From positions 1,054,001-1,118,000 of the forward strand of contig NZ_CP063194.1 of NCBI RefSeq assembly GCF_028609865.1: 64,000 nt of DNA. The letters run 5' to 3'. The notes beneath the pieces were generated by a model, which was not told the origin of the DNA, searched no databases, and saw only the letters and a program-made list of their open reading frames with translations. The translations under genes and the position numbers were made by a program. How positions within the stretch are numbered: position 1 is the stretch's first letter; each line of letters opens with the position of its first letter. Positions 55,498 to 64,000 of the stretch are shown piece by piece. This DNA comes from Corynebacterium jeddahense (GTDB taxonomy: Bacteria; Actinomycetota; Actinomycetes; Mycobacteriales; Mycobacteriaceae).

Positions 55498-56279
55498 AGC
55501 ATCTTCTCCTTCTTGTACACCGCGGACGTCGGGGTCAGCGGGTGCTCCTTCGTGGAGGCCAGGATCTCCGCCATGTGGATGGAGCGGATGCCCTGGTGCT
55601 GGCGCGAGAGTGCGCCGCCGATGTTCATGAGGCAGGAGGAGTCACCCGCGGTGACATACTCCGCCTGGGTGTCCTTGATGTGGCGCACCTTGTCGGAGAC
55701 CATCGCGGAGGACACCTCCGGCATCTTCACGGAGAAGGTGCCGCCGAAGCCGCAGCACTCCTCGGCGTTCGGCAGGTCCACAAGCTCGAGGCCCTCGACG
55801 TGGCGCAGCAGCTCCTTCGGGCGCTCGCCCACCTTGATAAAGCGCAGGGAGTGGCAGGAGGAGTGGTAGGTGACGCGGTGCGGGAAGAACGCGCCCACGT
55901 CGTAGGTGCCGGCGACGTCGACGATGAACTCGGAGAGGTCGTAGGTCTTCTTCGCGGCGATCTTCGCGCCGTCGACAAGCGCCTTGGACCCGAAGCGCTC
56001 GGCGAGCTCGACGTGCTGCTCGCGTACGGCGCCGGTGCAGGAGCCGGAGGGAGCGACGACGTAATCGATGGACGGGTCGGCGAAGGCGTCGACGTAGGTC
56101 TCGATGATCGGGATGGCCTGCTCTTTGTAACCGGTGTTCACGTGCATCTGGCCGCAGCAGGTTTGTTGTTCAGGGAAGACAACGTCGTAGCCCAGACGCG
56201 ACAGCACGATGGCCGAGGCCTTGTGCGCGTCCGGGAACAGGGCGTCGCCGATACAAGTAGAAAACAGGGCTACTCGCAT
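55494..56279 (-). CDS. lutA: Lactate utilization protein A (CCG-domain oxidoreductase)
   Basis: The 261-residue protein starts MRVALFSTCIGDALFPDAHK with GAGGAG upstream. It has two CCG domains (TCCGQMHVNTGY, and AEECCGFGGTFSVKMPEVSS), which bind an iron-sulfur cluster, as in GlpC and HdrB. First gene of lutA-lutB-lutC. The permease gene lies upstream on the same strand with a hairpin between. Confidence 0.94.
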   Translation of the reverse strand: MRVALFSTCIGDALFPDAHKASAIVLSRLGYDVVFPEQQTCCGQMHVNTGYKEQAIPIIETYVDAFADPSIDYVVAPSGSCTGAVREQHVELAERFGSKALVDGAKIAAKKTYDLSEFIVDVAGTYDVGAFFPHRVTYHSSCHSLRFIKVGERPKELLRHVEGLELVDLPNAEECCGFGGTFSVKMPEVSSAMVSDKVRHIKDTQAEYVTAGDSSCLMNIGGALSRQHQGIRSIHMAEILASTKEHPLTPTSAVYKKEKML

Positions 56280-56315
56280 AGTCGGGCTCCTCAATTCGTG
56301 GAATCACAGGGAAAT

Positions 56316-56356
56316 GCGAAGCGCCCGGGGCCTCAACGAGACCTCGGGCGCTCCGC
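56316..56356 (-). terminator. Hairpin between lldP and lutA
   Basis: An imperfect GC-rich inverted repeat (GCGAAGCGCCCGGGG with CCTCGGGCGCTCCGC) lies 14 bp past the lldP stop. It could partly uncouple lldP from lutABC. Confidence 0.6.
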
Positions 56357-56369
56357 AAGCTTGAGTCGA

Positions 56370-58040
56370 TTACGGGACGACCGGAGCCATGAAGCTCAAG
56401 ACGTTCGACTGAAGGAACACTATCACGCAGACGGCGAGGAGGAGGCCGAAGGACCAGCCGACGACCTTCTTGAAAATCTCGGATTCCTGGCCCTCCATAT
56501 TCACCGCCGTGGCGGCGATGGCGAGGGACTGCGGGGAGATCATCTTGCCCACGACGCCGCCGGTCGTGTTCGCCGCGAGCAGCAGGTCCGGGTTGAGGCC
56601 GAGGTTCTCCGCGGCGGTCACCTGCAGGTTGGCAAACAGTGCGTTCGCGGACGTGTCGGAGCCGGTCACGGCGACGCCGACCCAGCCGAGCACCGGGGAG
56701 AAGAAGGCGAACGCGGGGCCGAGGTTGGCGAAGAACTCGCCAATGGTCACGGTCTGGCCGGAGTAGTTCATCACGTACGCCAGCGCGAGGACGAGCACGA
56801 TGGTTAGGCCGGACCAGCGCATCTTCCACACGGTGTCCGTGAACTCCTTGCCCACCTGGCCCCACGTGAGCGGGTAGCGGCCGTTCTCGTCGAACATCAT
56901 GTAGATCACGGAGACGATGAGGCCGGAGATGACCAGCAGGGTGCCGGGGTTGTTGATCCACGCGAAGCTGTAGTCGGTGTTCACCGGGTTGCCGGCGGAA
57001 TCGAGCAGCTTGCCGTCCAGGCCCGGCCACGGGAAGGAGATCTTGAACTTGTTCAGCCAGTCCGGGATGGTGCTGCCCAGGTTGGCCAGGCCGAAGATGA
57101 CCACGACGACGGCGTACGGAAGCAGCGCCATCCACACGCGGTTGCCCGGCAGCTCGGCCGTGTCGGTGTGGGCGGGCAGCTGGAGGCGCTCGCGCATCTC
57201 CGGCACGCCCTTCGGCCGCCAGGAGCGCAGCAGCACGAACGCGGCGCCGAGGGCGACGATGCAGGCGACGACGTCGGTGAGCTGGTACGCGAAGTAGTGG
57301 GAGGTTGCCCACTTGGCGAGGCCGAAAGTAAGGCCGATGGTGAACGCCGCCGGGGCGGTCTCGCGCATGCCGCGCTTGCCGTCGATGATGAAGGCGATGA
57401 TGAACGGGATGAAGAACGCGAGGATCGGCGTGATGTTACCGATGATCGCGGCGATGTTCTCCGTCTGCTCTGTGGTGCGGCCGCCGACCTCGCCGGCGGT
57501 GGCGATCGGGATGCCCACCGCGCCGAAGGCCACGGGGGCGGTGTTGGCCAGGAGCACGACGGTGGCGGCCTTGAGCGGCGGGATGCCGAGCGCGAGGATC
57601 ATGGTCGCGGTGATGGCGACCGGGGCGCCGAAGCCGGCGAGCGCCTCAAGCAGGCCGCCGAAGCAGAACGCGATGAGCATCGCCTGGATGCGCACGTCGC
57701 CGTTGCCCATCTTGTCGAAGACGAGGCGCAGATCCTCGAAGCGGCCCGAGGCCACCGTGATCTGGTAGAACCAGATCGCCGTGAGGATGACGAAGACGAT
57801 GGGGAACAGGCCGAACAGGCCGCCGCGGAACGCCGAGGAGATCGCCATTCCGGTGGGCATGTTGAAGCCGAAGATAGCGACGAGGATGGCCACGACGAGC
57901 GCGACCGCGCCTGAGGTGTGCGCGCGGGCCTTGAAGCCCAGCAGCATGATGAAGAACGTCAGCAGCGGGAGTGTGGACACGAGCGCCGACAGGCCGACGC
58001 TGCCGCCGATCGCGTCGGTGAAGACTTGGAATTGATCCAT
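56370..58040 (-). CDS. lldP: L-lactate permease
   Basis: The 556-residue integral membrane protein has about 13 helices. LldP family signatures: FCFGGLLEALAGFGAPVAIT, NTAPVAFGAVGIPI, and VLGWVGVAVTGSDTSANALF with NTTGGVVGKMISPQSLAIA. Imports lactate by proton symport for the LutABC enzymes encoded directly downstream. ATG 58040 with GAAAGAG upstream is chosen over the longer frame from 58,130. Divergent from argS. Confidence 0.95.
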   Translation of the reverse strand: MDQFQVFTDAIGGSVGLSALVSTLPLLTFFIMLLGFKARAHTSGAVALVVAILVAIFGFNMPTGMAISSAFRGGLFGLFPIVFVILTAIWFYQITVASGRFEDLRLVFDKMGNGDVRIQAMLIAFCFGGLLEALAGFGAPVAITATMILALGIPPLKAATVVLLANTAPVAFGAVGIPIATAGEVGGRTTEQTENIAAIIGNITPILAFFIPFIIAFIIDGKRGMRETAPAAFTIGLTFGLAKWATSHYFAYQLTDVVACIVALGAAFVLLRSWRPKGVPEMRERLQLPAHTDTAELPGNRVWMALLPYAVVVVIFGLANLGSTIPDWLNKFKISFPWPGLDGKLLDSAGNPVNTDYSFAWINNPGTLLVISGLIVSVIYMMFDENGRYPLTWGQVGKEFTDTVWKMRWSGLTIVLVLALAYVMNYSGQTVTIGEFFANLGPAFAFFSPVLGWVGVAVTGSDTSANALFANLQVTAAENLGLNPDLLLAANTTGGVVGKMISPQSLAIAATAVNMEGQESEIFKKVVGWSFGLLLAVCVIVFLQSNVLSFMAPVVP

Positions 58041-58228
58041 GGGTGAGCTCTTTCGAGTCGGTGTACGGGAAACGACGGGAATAAATATGCCAGGTGGGCG
58101 CGAAAAGTGAAAAGCGAAGCGAAAATTCATTGGTGTGACTTAAGGCATATGGCGTGTCGACGTCGCTTCGCGCCGCCACCGTCAGCCCAAAAGTGCCCGT
58201 GTCGGCGGTTGTTTTAGACTGGTGCCCC

Positions 58229-59881
58229 ATGACGCCAGCAGAACTTGCCACCACCGTGAAACAGGCCGCCACCCGCGTCCTTGAGGCCCACGACCTCGAC
58301 GCCTCCGTCGTCCCCGACACCGTCACCGTCGAGCGGCCCCGCAACCCGGAGCACGGCGACTACGCCACGAACATCGCGCTGCAGGTGGCGAAGAAGGCGG
58401 GCACGAACCCGCGCGAGCTCGCCGGCTGGCTGGCGGAGGAGCTCGCGGCGGACGCGGCGGTGGATTCCGCCGAGGTCGCCGGCCCCGGCTTCATCAACCT
58501 CCGCCTCGCCGCTGGCGCCCAGGGCGAGCTGGTGGCGAAGGTGCTCGCGGAGGCCGAGCGCTTTGGCCGCTCCGACCTCTACGCCGGCGAGAAGATCAAC
58601 CTCGAGTTCGTCTCGGCGAACCCGACGGGCCCGATCCATCTCGGCGGCACCCGCTGGGCCGCGGTGGGCGACTCGCTCGGCCGCGTGCTCGAGGCGTCCG
58701 GTGCGCAGGTAACCCGGGAGTACTACTTCAACGACCACGGCGGGCAGATCGACCGCTTCGCCCGCTCTCTTGTCGCCGCGGCGAAGGGGGAGGCCACCCC
58801 GGAGGACGGCTACGGCGGCGATTACATCAAGGAGATCGCCCAGGCGGTCGTCGAGAAGCAGCCGCACGCGCTCGAGGGCACCGACGCGGAGGTGCAGGAG
58901 ACCTTCCGCGCCGCGGGCGTGGAGATGATGTTCGACCAGATCAAGGCCTCGCTGCACGACTTCGGCGTGGACTTCGACGTGTACTTCCACGAGAACTCGC
59001 TCTTCGAGTCCGGCGCGGTGGACAAGGCCGTGGCGACGCTGAAGGACAACGGCAACCTTTACGAGGCCGAGGGCGCGTGGTGGCTGCGCTCGACGGACTT
59101 CGGCGACGACAAGGACAGGGTGGTGATCAAGTCCGACGGGGACGCGGCCTACATCGCCGGCGACATCGCGTACGTGGCGGACAAGTTCGACCGCGGCCAC
59201 ACGCTGGCCATCTACATGCTCGGCGCGGACCACCACGGCTACATCGCGCGCCTCAAGGCGGCGGCCCAGGCGCTCGGCTACAACGCGGGCGCGGTGGAGG
59301 TGCTCATCGGCCAAATGGTCAACCTCGTGCGCGACGGCCAGGCCGTGAAGATGTCCAAGCGCGCCGGCACCGTGATCACGCTCGACGACCTCGTGGACGC
59401 CATTGGCGTCGACGGCGCGCGCTACTCGCTCGTGCGCTCCTCGGTGGATTCCACGCTGGACATCGACCTCGACCTGTGGACGAAGCAGTCGAGCGACAAC
59501 CCCGTCTACTACGTGCAGTACGCGCACGCGCGCCTGTGCTCCATCGAGCGCAAGGCCATCGACGCGGGCGTGTCCTACGTCGACCCGGACCTGGCGCTGC
59601 TCACGCACGAGAAGGAGGGCGACCTCATCCGCACGCTCGGCGAGTACCCGGCGGTCGTGCGCGCCGCGGCCGAGCTGCGCGAGCCGCACCGCATCGCCCG
59701 CTACACCGAGGAGCTCGCGAGCGCGTTCCACAAGTTCTACGACGCGTGCCAGATCCTGCCCAAGGCGGGCGAGGACGCGGAGCCGATCCACACCTCCCGC
59801 CTCGCGCTCGCCATGGCCTCGCGCCAGGTCGTCGCGAACGCCCTCGGCCTGATCGGCGTGAGCGCTCCGGAGCGGATGTAA
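58229..59881 (+). CDS. argS: Arginyl-tRNA synthetase
   Basis: The 550-residue class I enzyme charges tRNA-Arg. Motifs: [20 protein letters not shown] (HIGH region), [15 protein letters not shown], and [15 protein letters not shown] (KMSKS), with the C-terminal anticodon-binding domain ending [17 protein letters not shown]. The N-terminal Add-1 domain is present. A TAGACT -10 lies only 8 nt before the ATG, so the mRNA may be almost leaderless. The stop abuts the lysA ATG. Confidence 0.97.
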   Translation: MTPAELATTVKQAATRVLEAHDLDASVVPDTVTVERPRNPEHGDYATNIALQVAKKAGTNPRELAGWLAEELAADAAVDSAEVAGPGFINLRLAAGAQGELVAKVLAEAERFGRSDLYAGEKINLEFVSANPTGPIHLGGTRWAAVGDSLGRVLEASGAQVTREYYFNDHGGQIDRFARSLVAAAKGEATPEDGYGGDYIKEIAQAVVEKQPHALEGTDAEVQETFRAAGVEMMFDQIKASLHDFGVDFDVYFHENSLFESGAVDKAVATLKDNGNLYEAEGAWWLRSTDFGDDKDRVVIKSDGDAAYIAGDIAYVADKFDRGHTLAIYMLGADHHGYIARLKAAAQALGYNAGAVEVLIGQMVNLVRDGQAVKMSKRAGTVITLDDLVDAIGVDGARYSLVRSSVDSTLDIDLDLWTKQSSDNPVYYVQYAHARLCSIERKAIDAGVSYVDPDLALLTHEKEGDLIRTLGEYPAVVRAAAELREPHRIARYTEELASAFHKFYDACQILPKAGEDAEPIHTSRLALAMASRQVVANALGLIGVSAPERM

Positions 59882-61246
59882 ATGACCGTCTTCATCTCCA
59901 CGCCGTACGAGACGGACGACGGCGACTTTAACGACCTGCCCGCCCACGTCTGGCCGCGCTGCGCGAAGCGCGAGGAGGACGGCGTGGTCACCATCGCCGG
60001 GGTCCCGCTGCCGGAGATCGCGGCGGAGTACGGCACGCCGGTGATCGTCGTCGACGAGGACGACTTCCGCTCCCGCTGTCGCGACATGGCCGCCGCGTTC
60101 GGTGCGCCGGCGAACGTGCACTACGCCTCGAAGGCGTTTCTCACCCGCCGCGTCGCCCGCTGGGTGGACGAGGAGGGCCTCGCGCTCGACGTGGCCAGCG
60201 AGAACGAGCTGCGCATCGCGCTGGCCGCCGGCTTCCCGCCGGAGCGCATCACCGTCCACGGCAACAACAAGTCGGAGGCGTTCTTGCGCCTGTGCGTGGA
60301 GTCGAAAGTGGGCCACGTGGTCATCGACTCACGCCAGGAGCTGCGCCAGCTCGAGGCCGTGGCGCGCGAGGCGGGCGTGACGCAGGACGTGTTCGTCCGC
60401 GTCAAGCCCGGCGTGGACGCGCACACGCACGAGTTCATTGCAACCAGCCACGAGGATCAGAAGTTCGGCATCTCGCTGGCCACCGGGGACGCGCTCGCCG
60501 CCTCCACCGAGGCGATCGAGTCGGAGTGGCTCGAACTTACCGGCCTGCACTGCCACGTCGGCTCGCAGGTCTTCGACGCGGAAGGCTTCAAGCTCGCCGC
60601 CGAGCGCGTGCTCGGCCTCTACGCGGAGATCTGGAAGACCCGCGGGGTGGCGCTCGGCTACCTCGACCTCGGCGGCGGCTACGGCATCGCGTACATGCCG
60701 GGGGAGTCGCCCCTTGACGTCGCCGCCGTGGCGAAGGACCTCCTGGCCGCGGTGCAGGACGTCGCCGACGAGCTTGGCATCACCGCGCCCACCGTCGTCG
60801 TCGAGCCGGGCCGCGCCATCGCCGGGCCGTCCGCGGTGACGGTGTACTCCGCGGGCGTGATCAAGGACGTGGACACCTCGTACACCACCTCGCGGCGCTA
60901 CATCGCCGTCGACGGCGGGATGAGCGACAACATCCGCCCCGCGCTCTACGGCGCGCTCTACGACGCCCGCGTGGTCAACCGCTTCACCGACGGCGCCCCG
61001 ACGGCGACGCGCCTTGTCGGCTCGCACTGCGAGTCCGGCGACATCCTCGTCGAGGACGCCACGTGGCCCGACGACATCGCGCCGGGCGACCTCATCGCGC
61101 TCGCCGCGACGGGCGCGTACTGCTACTCCATGGCGTCGAACTACAACGCGTTCGGCCGCCCCGCAATCGTGAGCGTGCGCGGCGGCGAGGTCACGCCGAT
61201 GGTGCGCCGGGAGACGGTCGAGGACCTGCTCGCGCGAGAATATTAA
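59882..61246 (+). CDS. lysA: Diaminopimelate decarboxylase
   Basis: The 454-residue PLP enzyme makes L-lysine from meso-diaminopimelate. The PLP lysine is K84 in [16 protein letters not shown], the glycine-rich LDLGGGYGI and EPGRAI bind the phosphate, and HCESGDIL carries the dimer-interface cysteine. The ATG directly follows the argS stop, giving translational coupling, as in other corynebacteria. Confidence 0.97.
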   Translation: MTVFISTPYETDDGDFNDLPAHVWPRCAKREEDGVVTIAGVPLPEIAAEYGTPVIVVDEDDFRSRCRDMAAAFGAPANVHYASKAFLTRRVARWVDEEGLALDVASENELRIALAAGFPPERITVHGNNKSEAFLRLCVESKVGHVVIDSRQELRQLEAVAREAGVTQDVFVRVKPGVDAHTHEFIATSHEDQKFGISLATGDALAASTEAIESEWLELTGLHCHVGSQVFDAEGFKLAAERVLGLYAEIWKTRGVALGYLDLGGGYGIAYMPGESPLDVAAVAKDLLAAVQDVADELGITAPTVVVEPGRAIAGPSAVTVYSAGVIKDVDTSYTTSRRYIAVDGGMSDNIRPALYGALYDARVVNRFTDGAPTATRLVGSHCESGDILVEDATWPDDIAPGDLIALAATGAYCYSMASNYNAFGRPAIVSVRGGEVTPMVRRETVEDLLAREY

Positions 61247-61338
61247 TTGCGCGTGGGCCCGGAATTAGGCGATAGTAGACCAAGCTGTTCATACACGACC
61301 CCGGGCACGGACCGGACACACCAGGGAGCACAACGACT

Positions 61339-62691
61339 ATGACTTCGGCCAGCGCAGAGGGCTTCAACGGCAATTACCCGGGCAAGGGCATCGGCACCCC
61401 GGTCGGCATCGCGGTGCTGGGCAAGGGCACCGTCGGCACGGAGGTGCTGCGCCTGCTCGGCGAATTCTCGGACAACCTCGAGCAGCGGATTAGCAGCCCG
61501 ATCGAGGTGCGCGGGGTGGCGGTCTCGGACGTCGAGAAGCACAAAGATGCCCCCGAAGTCCAGGGCTTATACTTGACCGGGGATGCGCGCGAGCTGGTCA
61601 CGCGCGACGACGTAGACATCGTCGTCGAGCTCATCGGCGGCATCGACTACCCGCGCGAGCTCGTGCTCGAGGCGCTGGGCGCCGGCAAGTCCGTGGTCAC
61701 CGCGAATAAGGCGCTCGTCGCGGCGCACGGCTCCGAGCTCGCGGACGCCGCGAACGCGGCCGGGGTGGACCTCTACTACGAGGCCGCCGTCGCCGCCGCG
61801 ATCCCGGTTGTGGGCATGCTGCGCCGCTCGCTCGCGGGCGACCAGGTGCAGCGCATCTCCGGCATCGTGAACGGCACGACGAACTTCATCCTCGACGCGA
61901 TGGCGTCCACGGGTGCGAGCTACGAGGAGGCGCTCGCGGAGGCGACGCGCCTGGGCTACGCGGAGGCGGACCCGACCGCAGACGTCGAGGGCCACGACGC
62001 CGCCTCGAAGGCCGCGATCCTCGCCTCGATGGGCTTCCACACCCGCGTCACGTTCGACGACGTCTATTGCGAGGGCATCACCCACGTCACCTCGGACGAC
62101 ATCGAGGCCGCCAAGCAGTCCGACCAGACGATCAAGCTGCTCGCGATCTGCGAGAGGCTTATCGACGCCGAAGGCAACACCACCGGCATCAACGCCCGCG
62201 TACACCCGACGCTCGTGCCCAACGAGCACCCCCTGGCCAGCGTGGACAAGAGCTACAACGCCATCTTCGTCGAGGCGGAGGCGGCCGGGCGGCTCATGTT
62301 CTACGGCAACGGCGCGGGCGGCGCGCCCACCGCGTCCGCGGTCCTCGGCGACCTCGTCGGCGCTGCGCGCAACAAGGTGCACGGCGGCCGCGCCCCGGCG
62401 GAGAACCCGTACGCGGACTACCCGGTCGTCCCGTTCGGCGAGGTGACCACCCGCTACCACATCAACATGACGGTCAACGACCGCGTCGGCGTGCTCGCGA
62501 ACCTGACGAAGCGCTTCGCCGCGGCCGGCATCTCGCTCTCCGCGGTGCGCCAGGAGGTGTCGGGCGACGAGGCGCACCTCATCGTGGTCACCCACGCCGC
62601 CCGGGAGCAGGACCTCCACGCGATCGTGGACCAGCTCACGGGCCACGACGATGTGCTCTCCGTCAACTCCGTCATCCGGCTGGACGCGTAG
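61339..62691 (+). CDS. hom: Homoserine dehydrogenase
   Basis: The 450-residue protein reduces aspartate semialdehyde to homoserine. It has the NAD(P)-binding [10 protein letters not shown] near the N-terminus, the catalytic domain ([34 protein letters not shown]) and a C-terminal ACT domain ([20 protein letters not shown]) for threonine feedback inhibition. GGGAG lies about 12 nt before the ATG. It leads the hom-thrB operon. Confidence 0.97.
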   Translation: MTSASAEGFNGNYPGKGIGTPVGIAVLGKGTVGTEVLRLLGEFSDNLEQRISSPIEVRGVAVSDVEKHKDAPEVQGLYLTGDARELVTRDDVDIVVELIGGIDYPRELVLEALGAGKSVVTANKALVAAHGSELADAANAAGVDLYYEAAVAAAIPVVGMLRRSLAGDQVQRISGIVNGTTNFILDAMASTGASYEEALAEATRLGYAEADPTADVEGHDAASKAAILASMGFHTRVTFDDVYCEGITHVTSDDIEAAKQSDQTIKLLAICERLIDAEGNTTGINARVHPTLVPNEHPLASVDKSYNAIFVEAEAAGRLMFYGNGAGGAPTASAVLGDLVGAARNKVHGGRAPAENPYADYPVVPFGEVTTRYHINMTVNDRVGVLANLTKRFAAAGISLSAVRQEVSGDEAHLIVVTHAAREQDLHAIVDQLTGHDDVLSVNSVIRLDA

Positions 62692-62704
62692 AAAAGGAGC
62701 CACC

Positions 62705-63628
62705 ATGGCAACCGATCTGCAGGTGGGCCTGAAAGTCAAGGTCACCGTCCCGGGCTCGACCGCGAACCTCGGCCCCGGATTTGACACCCTCGGCCTCGCG
62801 CTGAGCATCTACGACACCGTCGAGGTCGAGGTCACCGAGTCCGGCCTCGAGGTGGAGATCTTCGGCGAGGGCGCCGATGACCTTCCGCGTGATTCCTCCC
62901 ACTTGGTTGTGAAGGCGATTAACTCAGGGCTTGCCGCCGCTGACGTTTCCGCTCCGGGGCTGCGGGTTGTGTGCCACAACTCGATCCCGCAGTCGCGCGG
63001 ACTCGGGTCTTCCGCTGCGGCTGCCGTCGCGGGCGTCGTCGCCGCGAACGCGCTCGCCGGCTCGCCCCTCGACCACGACGCGATCGTGCAGCTGTCCAGC
63101 GAGTTCGAGGGCCACCCCGACAACGCCGGCGCCACCGCCCTCGGCGGCGCGGTGGTGTCCTGGACCGATATCCCGGTCGACGGCCGCTCGAAGCCGTCGT
63201 ACCGCGCCGTGCGCATCCCCGTCGACGAGTCGATCCACGCTGTCGCGCTCGTGCCGGACTTCCACGCCTCGACGAACGCGGTGCGCAAGGTGCTGCCCAG
63301 CCACGTCACGCACACGGATGCGCGCTTCAACGTCTCGCGCACCGCGGTGATGACGGCCGCGCTGCAGCACCACCCCGAGCTGCTTTTCGAAGGCACGCGC
63401 GACCGCCTGCACCAGCCGTACCGCGCCGATGTCCTCCCGGTCACCGCCGAGTGGGTCAACCGCCTGCGCAACCGCGGCTACGCCGCCTACCTCTCCGGCG
63501 CCGGCCCGACCGCGATGGTGCTCACCACCACCGCCGTCGAGCCCTCGCTTCTCGACGACGCCCGCGCCGCCGGCCTCCGTGTCATCGAACTCGAGGTGGC
63601 TGGCCCCGCCACCGCGGAGCTTGTTTAG
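62705..63628 (+). CDS. thrB: Homoserine kinase
   Basis: The 307-residue GHMP kinase phosphorylates homoserine for threonine synthesis. Visible motifs: [20 protein letters not shown], the ATP loop [16 protein letters not shown], and [13 protein letters not shown] near the C-terminus. AAAAGGAG lies 7 nt before ATG 62705, and the gene starts 13 bp after hom. Confidence 0.97.
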   Translation: MATDLQVGLKVKVTVPGSTANLGPGFDTLGLALSIYDTVEVEVTESGLEVEIFGEGADDLPRDSSHLVVKAINSGLAAADVSAPGLRVVCHNSIPQSRGLGSSAAAAVAGVVAANALAGSPLDHDAIVQLSSEFEGHPDNAGATALGGAVVSWTDIPVDGRSKPSYRAVRIPVDESIHAVALVPDFHASTNAVRKVLPSHVTHTDARFNVSRTAVMTAALQHHPELLFEGTRDRLHQPYRADVLPVTAEWVNRLRNRGYAAYLSGAGPTAMVLTTTAVEPSLLDDARAAGLRVIELEVAGPATAELV

Positions 63629-64000
63629 AACCCGGTCACCGGTTTCCACTAGATCAAGATAGTTCGGCCGCCGTGTTTGTGCAGGTGGGGTGGTGCTGAT
63701 GTGGCGTCGTCCGCGTTGTGCTCTAGTGGCTCAGCCGGCAGGCTGTGGAATGGAGACTTGAGATCCGCCCGGGCAGCTGAACGATTTTTCAAAGTGGTTG
63801 TCGCCACCTGAGATTTGGTGAGCGGGCTGAAGAATATTTCAAACTCCCTCAGCACAAGTGAAGCCCTGCCGGCGTGTACCGGCAGGGCTTGAATCTTGCG
63901 GGGTGTTACATCATGAAGGCTGCGCCGGCAGCAAAAAGGGCCGCGCAATGGATGCGCGGCCCAGCGGCCCCAAAGAACGGAGGCCTTATAGAAGGGGACT
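63629..64000. other. Intergenic region downstream of thrB
   Basis: No convincing gene in 372 bp. It holds a 12-bp perfect hairpin (63861-63890) and a second GGCCGCGC/GCGCGGCC hairpin (63939-63961), probably terminators. A 99-codon minus frame (63,649-63,948) has no recognised family and no ribosome site. Confidence 0.5.
63861..63890 (+). terminator. Probable terminator after hom-thrB
   Basis: AAGCCCTGCCGG pairs perfectly with CCGGCAGGGCTT across a 6-nt loop, about 230 bp past thrB. The trailing T-run is weak. Confidence 0.6.

Noticed and set aside
58214..60316. 700-codon antisense frame across argS and lysA
   Set aside because: Shadow of two certain genes with clear catalytic motifs on the plus strand.
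63649..63948. 99-codon minus-strand ORF after thrB
   Set aside because: No ribosome site, overlaps two hairpins, and no recognised family.

Overview
The window is high-GC actinobacterial DNA, most likely Corynebacterium. Supporting signs are the argS-lysA-hom-thrB cluster, a three-gene lactate-oxidation operon with its permease, a PutP-type symporter, a SNF2/SWIM pair, SbcD/SbcC-like genes and an ISL3 element of the type common in corynebacteria. Core-type genes occupy about 1-17,541 and 52,889-64,000. Between them lies a mosaic accessory region of about 35 kb built from insertion sequences, broken genes and fragments of at least one prophage.

Left core (1-17.5 kb): CitMHS transporter (partial), DEAD-box helicase, secreted trypsin-like protease, small membrane protein and secreted HNH nuclease, proline-type symporter, SNF2 ATPase with SWIM partner, SbcD/SbcC-like pair, MarR regulator, PspC protein, Tat-type polysaccharide deacetylase lipoprotein, and an unknown protein. 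Right core (52.9-64 kb): tRNA-Arg(CCG), lutA-lutB-lutC with lldP, then argS-lysA-hom-thrB (arginyl-tRNA synthesis and the last lysine and first threonine steps).

Accessory region: a decayed gene resembling the DUF4263/Shedu defence nuclease lies at the left edge. A 1,535-bp block with a CmtR-type cadmium/lead sensor and a CadD transporter occurs twice in direct orientation (18,297 and 51,350), bracketing a 33,053-bp repeat unit whose right end abuts tRNA-Arg. Inside are a HEPN-like protein, an IS3 relic, and an AAA+/DUF4143 ATPase gene split by an IS3-type element that holds an IS21-type element that in turn holds an ISL3-type element; all three target duplications are readable. Next come nrdI-nrdE-nrdF, GTP-PEPCK, a flavin reductase, the remains of a toxin-antitoxin pair and a truncated M20 amidohydrolase. 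A prophage fragment follows: primase/helicase, VRR-NUC nuclease, helicase broken by IS256, late regulator, HNH nuclease and terminase small subunit. After it lie an MFS exporter with divergent TetR regulator, a second IS21-type element and the second cad block.

The most striking item is nrdF. Three of the four carboxylates that normally hold its di-metal site are replaced by Gln, Ser and Lys (Q121, S181, K215), while the radical tyrosine, both histidines and one aspartate remain. This is the QSK signature of class Ie ribonucleotide reductase, which works without metal using a DOPA radical made with the help of NrdI, and nrdI is in the same operon. The island therefore appears to carry a metal-independent dNTP supply next to duplicated heavy-metal resistance.
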